From positions 1,752,738 to 1,816,737 of the forward strand of contig OY718808.1 of the NCBI GenBank assembly GCA_963070105.1: a DNA stretch of 64,000 nucleotides, written 5' to 3'. The stretch comes from Litomosoides sigmodontis. Taxonomy: Eukaryota; Nematoda; Chromadorea; Rhabditida; Onchocercidae. The notes beneath the pieces are model-generated. The model was not told where the DNA came from. It saw nothing but the letters and a program-made list of their open reading frames with translations, and did no database searches. A program made the translations under genes and the position numbers. Position 1 is the first letter of the stretch. Each line of letters starts with the position of its first letter. Of this stretch, positions 50,701 through 63,823 are shown piece by piece.

Positions 50701-52337
50701 CCACAAGCAAATGAACTTCAAACGAACACGTTTTTTCTTTTCCTCATTACACTAAAACATTTTACGTCATCAAATTGATGATGCTTTGTGTTCAATACGT
50801 GACATCAAACATTACCTGTTAGGTATTTAAGCTACAAATGAAAAATTATCAAAATTTTAACTTTAGTTTTACAATGAAATAATTTGAGAGAGAAAAAAAA
50901 ACGGTAAAATTAGCAGATAGAAGAAGTTTTCATATTGGTGCATTAGTAGTTAATCAAACTTCTTTTCAAAATTTTATTCATTTAAGTGCAATAATTGAAA
51001 TATGAAATTACCGTAGTAGTCTTCGCTAATGAATATATCATTGACAAGTTTCGGATAGGCTTTGATTAATTTGATAGCAAGTTGATTGTGAATTGCTGTT
51101 CCTTGCAGCAAGCAAACACCAACAAGATTCTCACCCATTGAACCACGCTCCTCCAATTTCCACGTAACCTCACGATACTTCCACTCTGATTTCCCACGCT
51201 TACCATCACCCTCCAGCAATTTAAGCGCTAGAATTGTAAATGAATTTTTGCGTAAAAATTATTCGAAAAAAATAAAAACTGTCCGTTATGGAAAAGTTGC
51301 TTGGGAATTAAGTGTTGGATAACTGTGCATATCTTTGAATATTCATATATTTACTACTTTCACTTATTGATTTTGCACAACGTCACACGTAAATTATGAA
51401 TGAATTTTAATTCAGCGATAAATCTTTTAATTTGCTATCGATCACAATCATTTCACGGTATTTGATTGTTGGGAGCTGTTGCTGACAGTTACCTTTTTTC
51501 AAGTCACCCTGATTTTCACCTTCCTGTCGAAATTCGTCGAGAATGTTAGGCCCACTTTTCCCTTTGCCTTTTTTACGCTTCAATGCACTAAGCATCGCAT
51601 TTCGTTCTTTATTTCGAATTTTCACTAATTCAGCCACCGCAACCATTTTACCCTTTCCGGAATTGTACATAAAATCTTTCAGCTGAAATAACACATTCTT
51701 CGCCTGAAGAATCTCACCTATTAAACAGATCTCCGTGATGTAAGGAGTTAAAGGTTGGTTAAGTAGTGCTAGAGTGCTTCATACTCTCATGGTACTTAAT
51801 ATAATTTGAAAGTTAAACACTTAATAATTAGGGCGTAATTGATATAATTTAATATTGATATTTATAGATAATCTCATCATTTTACACACTCTAATTTCAC
51901 ACTGTACAAGTTTGTAAATTCGAAATAAATTTTACTTCCTTGCTAAATTTCAGACTGATGTTGGCAAAACATTTTTCAATGAAATATTTTTGAAAAATTA
52001 ACTAACAAACGTTGCAAACGTCTAAGAAGTGGCATAGTTATTGCGTTCAAAATTAATGCATAAATGATAAGTGATAAATGGCAAATGGCAAATGATTGAG
52101 GCGCTATTGTGCAAATGTGATAAATGATAGGAGAATGGTGGTAAAATTCCGGAAATGAACCTTTGTCTCAATGAATTCATCGATGGTGGAGAAGTCACCG
52201 GTTTTCTTGGCATATTTCATCCACGGTATCAGCTCACCACCACCGTACATATCAACGAAATGATACAGTTTCGGCATCGGCTTCTCTTGTTTACGACTTC
52301 CATCACCTTCTATTCCGGACGATTCTGCGTTTCCCAT
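44740..52337 (-). CDS. osm-9: TRPV cation channel, OSM-9 type, 18 exons
   Basis: A TRPV-family sensory cation channel subunit; C. elegans OSM-9 serves chemo-, osmo- and mechanosensation in ciliated neurons with OCR partners. Exons, minus strand: 52161-52337, 51493-51703, 51012-51227, 50492-50681, 49970-50123, 49626-49727, 49259-49411, 49068-49150, 48679-48766, 48169-48316, 47819-47886, 47570-47677, 47115-47281, 46600-46709, 46033-46235, 45466-45582, 45209-45340, 44740-44847. They total 2535 nt (844 aa) with every phase closing. The N-terminus GGGELIPWMKYA is followed by ankyrin repeats (GLSPLHQAII, TNGNTVLHLAVIHE). S1 starts near residue 430, S2 531, S3-S4 567, S5 622 and S6 727. The selectivity filter TIGE is at 701-704. 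Post-S6 segments are ISGTQTEWKRQ (TRP-box region) and KYSRPIGTNKRERAF, then a basic tail. Exons 10-11 (S1-S2 loop) are the least certain. OSM-9 rather than OCR is my best reading. Confidence 0.92.
47313..47375. repeat. 33-bp tandem duplication in TRPV intron 12
   Basis: A 33-base unit starting ACATTAAGTAATAAATTACC is present at 47313-47345 and again, identically for about 30 bases, from 47346. It lies 31 bases upstream of the acceptor of exon 13 on the minus strand, within that intron. Confidence 0.85.
48114..48150 (+). repeat. 37-bp direct repeat flanking TRPV exon 10, copy A
   Basis: Starts CTAATTTATGAATAAAATTA and matches 48349-48385 without a mismatch. It lies in the intron just downstream of exon 10 in transcript orientation. 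Confidence 0.9.
48349..48385 (+). repeat. 37-bp direct repeat flanking TRPV exon 10, copy B
   Basis: Second copy of the 37-base sequence, just upstream of exon 10 in transcript orientation. The two copies bracket exon 10 (48169-48316) symmetrically. Confidence 0.9.
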
Positions 52338-52351
52338 CTTTTTTCTTCCTC

Positions 52352-52353
52352 TC

Positions 52354-52388
<35 letters not shown>
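52352..52388. repeat. CT/GA microsatellite just upstream of the TRPV start
   Basis: A (CT)n run on the plus strand, read as (GA)n in the TRPV transcript direction, begins about 15 bases upstream of the start codon. It would be in the 5' leader or core promoter. Confidence 0.85.
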
Positions 52389-52391
<3 letters not shown>

Positions 52392-54185
52392 CTCACTTCA
52401 GGAAAAGTGTTAGCAACAGAGAAAATTTTTAAATTATGTTCGGAAATCAAAGAGGAAATTTAACACCTCTCTTGCAAAATTCTAAATTGCGAAGTTTATT
52501 TCTTTGTCGAAACTGTATGAGTTTGTAGCAGAAAAAACAAAGCAGACAGAGAGAAAGAGAAATGAATCGAACCAAAATAAATATTCCTTTAATAAGTCAT
52601 AATTTCAAAAATTCCATTTAATCTCTTTTAATTTGATTTTACAAGCTGATTTGTGCAATTTCTTTTCAACTAAAAATGCTAATTTTTTTGTTTCATTTTC
52701 ACAGGATTAATTAAATGGCCGAAAAAAAAGCCATTCAAAGGTGTAATTTTCAACAAATTTCATTGCACATAAGGTAAAAATTTGTTTTAAAGGAGGGAAA
52801 AAAAACATCCTAAATTTGACTATTCTTTTCTTTTGTTTTTTGGAGGCGAAAAAAAAGACATCCGCAATGAAACAATTTATTTTGATGGGAAAAAAGAAGT
52901 AGAGCAATTTAAATTATTAAATTAATTTTTTGGTGGAAAGAAAGAGAAAAAGAGGTGTGCTACTAAACGACATAAAAGTGGGCGAAGCATTGCAAGCACA
53001 AAAATAAAATAATTTTCGTTGTTAAAAATCATAGGATGAAATATGTAACTGAGAATTGAATGCGAAAATGATGAATGATTAATGTCTGCCTAAAGTAACT
53101 TACTTATTATGCTCATTTGATAGGTTCGATGATTACAATTAAAATGCAATTATGCTAGCTAACTACAATTTCGATAATTTTCCCTCAGTTGTTGAGAAAT
53201 TGCTTGGAAATGAAAAATGAAACTGCTTAGCGTAATAACTCCTCAATAGTTTTGCACTTTATTTTGCTCAGGAATTAATAACAGCTCATTTGATCGGATA
53301 ATTTCTTTAATATTTCAATATTTTATTTATCACCACAAAGTTCGGTATGTGCAGCGAATTTATCATTATCACTGTTGTAGCTAGTAGTAGTAGTAGTAGT
53401 AGTATTGCTACTACGTTGTTTTCAGATGATTATGTAAATTTTGCATTATTCTAGAAAATTTGAATATAATTGAAATCAATTAAGAAGTAATGATTTGCTT
53501 TCATTGCTATATCATTACTGAACGGATTTGAATTTCATTTCTTTATCAATATGTTTGGTAGTTTCATAGGGAGTGATTGCTGTAGCGGTAGTCAGATAAG
53601 TTGTGATAACGTAAAGCAATCACTCATCTCACTTCTTTGAATATTGCTGTTCGAGAATTCATTGATCACATGCATGACCATTTCCAATTTTTTTGATTTT
53701 TGATTAAAATAAAATAAGAACTAATCAAATGATAGTTGCAATAGCTCTGAACAAATCTACGAATCATTGGAAAACTTTCGATGTTTACGCCAATTTTTAC
53801 GCCAATTTTTACGTCACCTATTTTTTGCATGCATCTGAAATTACCTTCTTTGTCACTCTGCCTGTAATTTTCACCTTTTAAAGTGCTGACAAAATTATGC
53901 CTTTCATTTAGCATTTCAAGTTATATCATTTATTTCGTAAAAGGGATGGAAATGATCGTTCATATGATGCATCCATGCATTTCACACTGCCTAAATTTCT
54001 CTCTCTATCGTTTGAAATATTTTTGCAAGTGGAAAAATTATCATATTTTGCTTGTTTTCAAATTATGGGATGCTAGCAATGGCTGATGTGTTTTCACCAC
54101 AGTTAATTAATTAATCATTGAAGTGCAAGTGCAAAAATTTCCATTGGAGATGGGAGTTTGAACGGATCGGTGAATTGAATTATTT
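52389..54185. other. intergenic region between TRPV and the DM9-like gene
   Basis: No exon recognised in 1.8 kb. It contains poly(A/T) runs and a (TAG)n microsatellite at about 53386-53404. Promoter elements of the TRPV gene should lie here but none could be identified. Confidence 0.45.
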
Positions 54186-57100
54186 CTAAATCGCTTGCGT
54201 ATCATCCCTATCTTTGCGGCACAAAACCTGAAAAAGCAAAAAGTGATTCGTGCTAATTGTTTAGAGCAGTTCGTCAAACGCATTCCATCTTATTGATTGG
54301 CTGACTAATTGAATTGTGCTAGCTGAAATGAAAGAAATTTGATAAGTACTAATAAAGTTGTCAGAGAAGAGTTTAAAAAAACATTCAAGTCAAATTCTCA
54401 CATTTCATGATATCTGATAAAGTAGTGGAATCTGCTAAGTTTAGCTTAAAATTGAAAATAATAAAAAAAAGAGAAATTACACGAACCGTCACAACAACTT
54501 ACTCTGAGCAGGATAAAATTTTACTATTACTTAGGCTCTAGCACTGAAGTGTTGCTGCTCTAATTGAAAATTCTCAAGCTTACATGTATTTATTTGTAAT
54601 TATAAAGGTTTCAACCTAAAATTTGTTGATAACTATGAAAGACCGTACTTTAAAGTCATAAATTGCACTTCCTTCCAAGCGGAACACTTTGTTTCTTATT
54701 ACTGTTGTCGCGAATTCTTCTCTTAAATCTGCTGATCCTAAAATTAAACAACAACAACAAAAAAGATATTTCTAAGTGTAAATAGCATCAAACGTTGCTT
54801 GCTCTTAATTTGCTTAATCTTATCAAAGCTTATTTCAATATTCTCATCTCTAAAATTCAAGCCATTTTCCTCCCCTCCTCTTTCACTTCCTAAATTAGTA
54901 TGATTTTGAAAATGGAAGAAAAAAAAAACCAACCTACCTAAATACTCATGTCCTTCCTTATCAATCACTAATACGCACGGAGCAGCAAATCCAATACGTA
55001 CCGGATTCCATTCCTTAGATCCGATCTTTGCCGCTTCATTGTACGGTTGCCAACTGTAATCGAAACCTGCCGCAGACGGTGGTATTTGCACCAAAAGTTG
55101 CAACGATCCAATAACTTTACTTAAGAATGGCATCTTTCTGCTAAAAAGAGAAAATTTGTTAATTAATTAATGAAATTAGTAAAAATTCATTATAGCTCGT
55201 ATAGGTTTTATTTTAGAAAGAAAAAAACCGGAAAATTTGTTTACTCTCAAAATTCCGCACCTCAAATTACGTAATTCAGTGATACACATCGTAGCAAATG
55301 AATGTTGTAATTGGGAGGATGTAATTAATTTAATTTTGATAAAATTGATAAAACTGTCTAGTCTGTTAGTAGCAAAATAATTGGCCGATAAGAACTTAGC
55401 AACAATTGATAAATAAATGTTAAGACAGTTGAATGAATGATCAGATAGTTGGATGTTATCCAACAATGATCCCGTCATTTAAATTTTAATAATTTTTGAG
55501 AATTTTTGAAAAAAAAAAGTTGAAACGCTGATAAGAGTGATTGTTGCTATCACTGATTATCATCTTATCACTAACCTTACAAATGCTGCAGCAATTTTAC
55601 CATTTTCATCACTCCATGCTCGACCCATTATTGCCTGGCCAAAATGATACCATAACGCAACGTACTGTTCTTCTGGGCCATTTAACGTATTCAGTGGACG
55701 ATTTAACGCTTTGATTAAACGCCTTAAATTTACGCAAACAATCAAATTTGATTGATAAAAATTGCATGTGTTAAATTTTGTATGAAAATTTGTTCAAAAA
55801 TTTCAATACCTTGTTTTAGGAAATGCATCACCGACACAGTAATCAGCCCACTCGTTAACCATTAATAAATTATTTGATGAGTGCGCTTCCTACAAGGCAA
55901 GGTAATTTCTAAATGAAATTAAAATTTAGTTTAAAACTTGACATATTTGTTAAAAATTTTTTTTTAAAATAATTTTTTAACAAATGTATAGTGTACTTTT
56001 TCCAGCTCCTCAATTTTCATGCAATGATCGCAGCAGCAATGTGGTGGTCTGTCACGTAAATTACGTACAAGAATGAGACAGTCATACAGTTCAGATTCTG
56101 CTAGTGTAACAATTTTCTAAAAATTAAAATTAAATACATTTTTTTTTTCAAATTGCAATTGAAAAATTTAATTAAATTTCTCTGAAATATTCCAAAAATG
56201 CACCTCAGCACACAGAAATGTTGCTGTTCTCTTCTCGATATTCAACGTTCCTAAACCTTTTCCAGGCCAAAAGATCACTCCACTTGACGTACCACAGCGT
56301 AACGGTACGCGACATTCATCATTTGAATGACGCAACCATCTGGCAAATTTTATCCATTCATAGAAGAAACCTTTGGTTATGTGATTGCCCTTGTATGTTA
56401 ATATCTAAATTTCGTTTTTTTTTTTTTAAAAAAAAAAAAAGAAAAAATTTTTTCCCACTTTTCCATAATTAAACAATTAATTGTAAGTTCAAATTTGATA
56501 GTAATTTTAAATGGTGGTGTAGTATGAACCTATGAGTTTTAAATCTGTAATCATCTGATTGCTTCATCAGTCATTCATTTGTATAATACTACTATTTGAA
56601 TTCACTTGTCATTTGTGAATTGAGCATTTTAGGTATGAATGTGAAACATCGTCGTTTAAGTATTACTGCAAATTTTACTACTTCAAAAAGTGAGTATTTG
56701 AGATAATTTAGCTCGCAACAAACTGAAGCATGCAATCAGTATCAGTAAATGTTCCTATTCTGTACAGCTTTATTAATTGCGCTGCAAGAAATGGAATGAA
56801 TTAAATACCCGAATTTTACCACCAATATTTGATCTGTTCAATTTTACTTGTTCACAGGCGAATTCACACTGAAAATTGTTGCAAACGCTATTTGATCTGA
56901 ATACTAAGCGATATCACTTAATATTACTGTAAGAAATAGAAAATTTTAAATGATCAAAGTAATTAGTTATTAAAATTAAGTTATTAAAATTTTCCTTAAA
57001 AATTTGATTTTCAACATATATTCTTTATAAATTTACTAATAAAATCCATAAAGGATTTGTTTTCGTAGGAAAATTTTAATAACTTAAATTGTACAATTTC

Positions 57101-57381
57101 ATTGACGTCTCTGAAGTTTCTGAAAGGAAATCTCAGAAAGAGCAAGATAAAATTTCAAATTTTATTTGAAAAATTTCGAAAAGGAGATGAAGAATGACAG
57201 GAAATATTGCTGTGCTTACGTGTACTACGCCACTTTCATTCCACGCCTTGCCAAAATACACGAAACCTTCCCTGTCGTAGCGTGCAATATACGTGTTATT
57301 CTGATCGGGCACTTGTACTGGATCACTGACCAGCGGTGCGCCAACCACCTGCTCCATCCAACTATCTTCTGATGCTTGTTT
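54186..57381 (-). CDS. uncharacterised nematode protein with DM9-like repeats, 8 exons seen
   Basis: I do not recognise this gene. Exons, minus strand: 57220-57381, 56204-56404, 55997-56116, 55810-55889, 55576-55722, 54938-55137, 54649-54737, 54186-54227. They total 1041 nt; all phases close and a stop is reached, giving 346 codons from the first acceptor or 338 aa from the ATG at 57357. Four segments share a pattern of a hydrophobic strand, a D/E-x-G turn, then an (F/L/M)G(K/R)AW-like motif. The clearest are YIARYDREGFVYFGKAW (first), YHFGQAIMGRAWSDENGK (third) and VLVIDKEGHEYLG (fourth). This recalls DM9/DUF3421 repeats (GxxxxYVGRA). A cysteine cluster, CCCDHC, lies between the second and third. 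No signal peptide or membrane span is evident. The 5' end is unsure: the acceptor at 57382 may be a trans-splice site, or an earlier exon is missing. Confidence 0.75.
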
Positions 57382-60300
57382 CTACAACAATAATTACTCC
57401 TACAACAGCGATACTTTCTACAACAATAACAGTTTCTACAACAGCAATACTTTCTACAGAATAGCAACATTACAGAACGATTTCCAGAGCAATAAGTTAT
57501 TCCATTAATTTAATGGTCAGTTGTCGGGCTAATTCATTTTGTTAACTTTAGCAGCTAATTACTTTTATTGGAGGCATTAAGCCAAACCACCTCACTCACT
57601 CGTTCACAAATTCACAAGCACTGAAAAATGAGAGAAATGAAAAGTTTGATACGTTTATAATTTCATTTCATTTCATTTCACTCAAATTGTTCACACTGTG
57701 AATTTTTTTTTCTATTTGCAAAAAAAATATGCAAAAAAATATAGGATTAATTTAAAGTTAAAAAAAATCTTTTTTTTCTTACGTGCAACTTCATTTAGAT
57801 TTGTGAACAATAAATTTTACACTTTAAGGATCGAATGCGAGAGATTGAAGTTGATAAAAGTAACATATAGAAATGTATACTGTAAAAAGTTATTCGTCGT
57901 TCTTTTTTTCCTAACATTTGTGAATTAATGATATTTATGGCTGTAATTGATATTTCTAGCAGTAATTAGCACATTTTTGCTACTTAATTTAGCGTGAAAT
58001 AATCAATGGTGCTAGATAATTTATTGTTTACGATGAATTTTAAAATTATTTATTTATTCCGTTTAATCTTTGATGTTCAAATTAGCTATAATATCCACCT
58101 GTCGAGCACTGAATTATACTTTATTTTGCAATTTTAACATCCACTATCTCTTATTGTCTTACACTCAGTCAATAAAACGTGTAACATTTCACGTGAATCG
58201 TTGATTTCAACAGATTCACTTGAATTGATGAAGTGTGCGAACTCATATTACTGATAGCCTGTAAGTTCAACAAAACAACTATTTGATAAGACATCGCTAA
58301 TGAAACCATTTAAATTATGCAAAAAAACGTGAAAGGCACTTCCTCAAACAATCGACTAAAATAAAAACAAAGAAACAAATTAGCAACAGTTTAATAGCAA
58401 TTAGTTATGGCGCCTATTAGCACGGTGATACTTAATGTCGAAATTTCGGGATATCTACAAAAATATGCAACGAAATTAGGAAAAACTGTAAAATTAATTT
58501 CACACATTTATACTATCAATGACGACTGAAAAAATTTCACATTTACTTTTGTAAAAAAAAAAAGAAAAATGCCTAGTAAAACTATTCGCAACAAATTATT
58601 TTAAATAAATGAAGTAATTTTTGTTAAATTTGCAGTGCATCATTGTTTTGCATAATTTATGAATTTGATTTTTTCACACGTGAACAATGGACGACTTACG
58701 TCATTTCATTGATCAGACTGTAAGAGCTCGTTGAAAACAAATTTATTTATATAATAATCATTTACATCCTCCCTAAATAGCCTTAGTAAATTATGAGACT
58801 TGCTTTTTTTTACTGCTCCAAAACAACTGAATTTTTTTGAAATCATTTTTTTTAAATTATTGAAAAATGCAATCGATGTTGTCCACTCGAAAATTCCACC
58901 TACGCAACATTTGCTAGGATCGGTGCGTGGATAGCGCTAAATTAGTGAGCTCCAAATGCATGCATCGTAATGCACTGATAAGAAATTGAATTTTGCATCT
59001 TCACCTTATCACAGATGCGATGCGCATTACTCTAATAAGATTTCGTCATGCAAGTCGCATTGTGCGTTTGTTTGACAGAATTGAAAGTTCTACTGCAATC
59101 GTAATTTAGCAGAAAATTTAAAAGAGCGCTTAGTGCTCCTCTTAACTTCAAATTGATCCGATAACGGTCATTATCATTATCACTGGATTAAATTAATGGT
59201 CAGTTGTTATCATAGATCAAATAATCGGAATGTTGATAGCAGTTGTCATTAGCAAAAAAAAAAGTATTATTCCTTTTAGGAGTTGCATGAAATTGTAAAT
59301 CTTCAAGTTGCTAAGAAACTCACTAACCAATCACTGATTTCACTACAATGACGAACTAAACCGAACTTTTGACGAAAAGAAATTTAAAAAGGTGTTTTTT
59401 TGTTGAAAAAAAAATTATTAAAATAAAGTGTTCAAAATTTAATTTTAATTTGATTGCTATTATACTGCTTGCTATAGTGTTGTATTGCGTCGGCGAAAAG
59501 TTGCATTCTTTTAATATTCATTGATTATTAGCAAAACTTATATGACAATAATTAATATTCATTTGTGCTTCCTTGAAAGTAGCTGTAGATGAAAGTAAAA
59601 AATTTCGTAAAATTTGTAAACATATGTTTAAATCATTTATTTTTAATTATGAAAAATGTCATTTAGCGGTGAGTGGAGAGCATTGATCGGCTTCATGCAT
59701 AATGCGGCATAAATTGACTTATGCTTTGTGTTATGTTCCGTCCAGCAATAATTGCGTAAGCAATGCCGTCCTGCTTATGACTCCTCCCAGTAGCTGTTAA
59801 TTGCTTCGAGCGGCACTTTTTGATAATTATTTTCCTTGCGAATACTCAGCGAACTGTATGCTTTGGTGCTTTTGATAAAATTATTGTCTAATTTTGTTAT
59901 TTTAATATAAATGTTACAGTTTTTGTTTTAAATGACCTTTTATTTATTAATTTAACGAAGCAGTGAAACATTGCTTTTATCAAGCGGAAAGTGACCGGAA
60001 GATTAAGTAAGCAGCCATTTTAGTTGATAATTTCAGGTAATTCATTATACTGCATTAATTGTTGAAATTTTTTCTGAATTCGGTTTTAAATAAATAAGTG
60101 ATAAATTCAATTATTTTTTGTTTTAAAATGAATAAATGAATAATAAATTCGAATTAAATTTTTATGTGTCATTTTAAGGACTCAAAATAATTATGACTGC
60201 TCGTTCCATATTCTAAAATTTTGCGAATACCTAGCTAAACATTTGTTATAAAAGCAATTAATTAAAAATAATAATGGAAGATTTTACTCAAAAAAAAGAC

Positions 60301-60414
60301 GGAAAAACAAATCATGGAAATTGGCCGAAAAATTTTTAGGCAAAAATATAAAAAATAAATTCCACTTTGTTCAAAATTTTAATTTCATAGATGAATTATT
60401 TAACATCGAGAAAT

Positions 60415-60500
60415 AACACAGACACACACAGACACACACGAACACACACACACACACATACACACGCGCACATATACATGCACAGACACAGACAGACACA
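60415..60500. repeat. (CA)n microsatellite
   Basis: An imperfect ACACAC tract with GACACA variants, followed at once by TATGTGTGCCAGTGTGTG, so part of it can fold back on itself. Confidence 0.9.
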
Positions 60501-61532
60501 TATGTGTGCCAGTGTGTGAAGCCCTCATACTGTAAGTGAAATTTCAATCATTTCAATCAAACTTTCTGTATAAAATTCTCACATCTGTTAGTAAAGATAA
60601 ATAATTTTAAGAGTTAATATTACTTATCAATAATGAATTTGACAAATTTAAATATTTTAAGCTTTGTTAAATGAAAATTAGGTACTAATAGAGAGAAAAG
60701 AGAAAATATTTTTGAAAAAATATTAGACAAAATTAAGGCATTATTAAATAATTGCGAATTGAATAGATAACGTGTGTATTGACGTATGCTCAGTTTGATA
60801 TAGTAGTAGCAATAATAATGTTAATAAACTTTCAGCAATTTAGCTAATTTTTAGGAAGCTATCATTTTTTTTCAGGCGATTTTTGATTTTTAAATTTAAA
60901 TAAGATTTTAATTATTTATAATTTTTCCTTACAGCATTTCCATCTTTTAAAATTTATACTGTATGAGCAACTAGTAGTATAAACATTTGTCTTTATATTG
61001 GTTTTGTTAAAATTCACAGCAACGTCTATCTGTACTATTCCGAAATATCCATTTGTAAATTAAAATTTTAAAATTTATATTTGCGAAAAATATGAGATAA
61101 ATTCGTTTCACATGAAAACTTAGATGAGTTAAATTATTCCACTTTAAAAGCTAATGGATTTTTATCGTCATTTCCGCTTGCTTTGTTGACTTCCCAAAAA
61201 ATGATTTTTAATTTATGTTGTAAATGAGATGGCTTTCTTACGAGTTGTTTACAGCAATAAAATGAAATGAAAAGTACTTATTTGAAAGTGCTAGAAAAGC
61301 CTCTCCAACAATGAAAGCAATAAGCACTGATTGCTGTTGACTTCCGTCAAATCGCAAGTGATAATTACGTGAAGTAGACGAGTGAAATGAGTGACGAACT
61401 GAAATACGTGAAGTTACTTGATAGCTAATAGCAGCAAGGAATACTTTAGGGATATTTGAATGAAACGACTCATTGAGAACAGGTGGGTGTAATAATTGCT
61501 TTAATAATAATGAGGATAATCATGTCAAGTGA

Positions 61533-61589
61533 TTAGAGATAGAGATAGAGGTGGAGGGAGAGGTAGAGGTAGAGGTAGAGGTTAGAGGT
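61533..61589. repeat. GAGATA/GAGGTA purine-rich minisatellite
   Basis: Six-base units GAGATA shifting to GAGGTA and GAGGGA, about nine units in total. Confidence 0.85.
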
Positions 61590-61720
61590 CTCTCTTTCAC
61601 ATTCCTAAAATTATTTCACATCGTACACAGAGCACTGTTAGAGCATTGAGTTATACGAGAGCGAATACGTCAGTTGTCACCCACCTCATCCCTAATTCTT
61701 CCACACCGTAAAACTATTAA

Positions 61721-61772
61721 CTGTCTTATCAATTATCAACTGTCTTATCAATTATCAACTGTCTTATCAATT
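61721..61772. repeat. 19-bp tandem repeat, 2.7 copies
   Basis: The unit CTGTCTTATCAATTATCAA occurs at 61721, 61740 and, truncated, 61759. Each full unit carries two GATA-type (TATCA) motifs. Confidence 0.9.
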
Positions 61773-63800
61773 GGTTATTTAAATTTCAATCCTATAAGCC
61801 TCACTACTACCACTACTCCTACTCCTTCTGCTACTATTACCGATAACGTTTCATTAATTTTTAAAACTTTTTTAAATCGGAAAACATCACTTTTGTTGAT
61901 TAGCCTTTCGTCCATTTGATTTTTGTTTTCGTTGCATGATTGTTTGTTGTGAGTGAATGAAAAGTGACCGCCCATAATTTCCATCGAAGTGCTCACATCT
62001 ATGATTATTGTTTAGTTTGTGCAAAGACTAGTTGATTAAAAAAAAAGATCATTTTTTATTCTTCTTTTTTAAAACTAATTAATTTTTTCATTTTTTTAAC
62101 GAATAAATTAAATTCAATTTTTTGCTAGATAAAATTAGAGAAAAAATTTTCAGAAATAATTTGTTAATAGTTTTTACTACTGTTTTAAAGGAGCAGTTTT
62201 CCCTGTTTTGCATAAAGCATTAGATAAATTTGCTGGTAAACGCACAATTATTACACGTCTAGCAAACAGTGTTAAATTTGAATGATTTTAAAATGTGAAG
62301 TATTAATCGATCAATTTATCCATCGGTTCACTTATTCTTCTAAGGCATCACATTTTGCGATTTAACTAATTTTAAAATGTGATATATCAGTTAATACTAT
62401 TCGCTGAATCATCATCATATTGATGAATATCGATTGAAGGAATTTTGTTTTTTCGTTTAGTATTTTCGAATTCCAAAAACAACATGGATAGTTAGGGAAA
62501 AAATTTTGCTAAAACAAAATTTTGTGTTTTGTTAAATTGTGCACTAATGTGAAGAGTTCAAATTTTTTATGCTTTTGCTTGTTTGCTCAAAAAAATATTG
62601 TTGAAAGCAATTGTGATTGGTGGTGGAAGAGAAGAGGGAATTGCCCTCAATGTCCTCACCTCTCACTACTACTAGTAAAATTAAATGTGAAATAAATGAA
62701 CGGAAATTTTTCCCTCTTTTTTCTTGCCGATTATTTTCAAACGTTTACAACTTGCCTTGCCGTCTGCTCATTTTCCAATTCTAAATTTCACTGATAATTT
62801 CGTGCACAAAATTGCATGAATGGGTACGTACATGTTAGCATATGTGAATAATGCGTATGAATGATTTGTTTGGAAGGAAATTTAATACGTTTTGCAAATT
62901 ATCATGAAATTCATTTGCAAACAGAAAAGTGAAATTGTACCAGCGATGAAACAAAGTGATTGCACACATCACTGATGTTATCATCGTTGAATTGCCGTCT
63001 TTTCATGATTATAGATGGCATTATCACTATCATTATCATCTTATCACGATTAGAGTAATACCATATTTCATCGCTATCAACAGATCATATTGTCATACGG
63101 TATGTCATGATTATGGATAGCATTAGAATGCATGTCAAATGGAGCAATTCAATTTCCTCCCGTTTAATCCTTCAAATATTCGTTCAATTATTTTAGCAGT
63201 AATGAAATTCCTTCTTCAATGTTCGAGTAGCATTTTAGCGAATTTCCAACAATCATTTAGAAGGTGCCATTTCATGTAATGTAGCATTTTACTAATTTTT
63301 TGCGCAAAAAAATTCATTTTTTTTTTCATTTATCACAATTAACTTTCACTTTTTTAATACATAATTTCTAAGCGCTCGCAGAACGTAGATGTGTCGAAAG
63401 AGGTGAAGTAATTTTCAGAGAATTCCCATGCGAAAATCACATATGAAATTTTGAAATGATTTCTGAAATCATTCTTTTCTTCGCAAGATTAATAAATTAA
63501 AAAAATTTTTGAAATTCAATGAAATTATCGTAGCCTGCATTAAATCACCTCACATTCTATTACAATTTTTTTTTTGCATAAATTATGAAAATTCCAATCA
63601 GCAAGAATGTAAAAACACTTATGTAAAATTGAAATTACAATAAATTATCGGAGAATGTGGGGGAGCGGAGATGATTTCCCACAGCTATCAACGTAATTAA
63701 TTAGTGATTAGAGTGAAAGTTGAGGAAGAAGGATTGAAAGAAATTCAAGTGAAGTGATATGTGATACTTTAAAGCAAAAATTTACGCAAACAGTTATAGA

Positions 63801-63823
63801 AAGAGAGAGAGAGAGAGAGAGAG
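63801..63823. repeat. (GA)n microsatellite
   Basis: An uninterrupted AGAGAG run near the window end. Confidence 0.85.
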
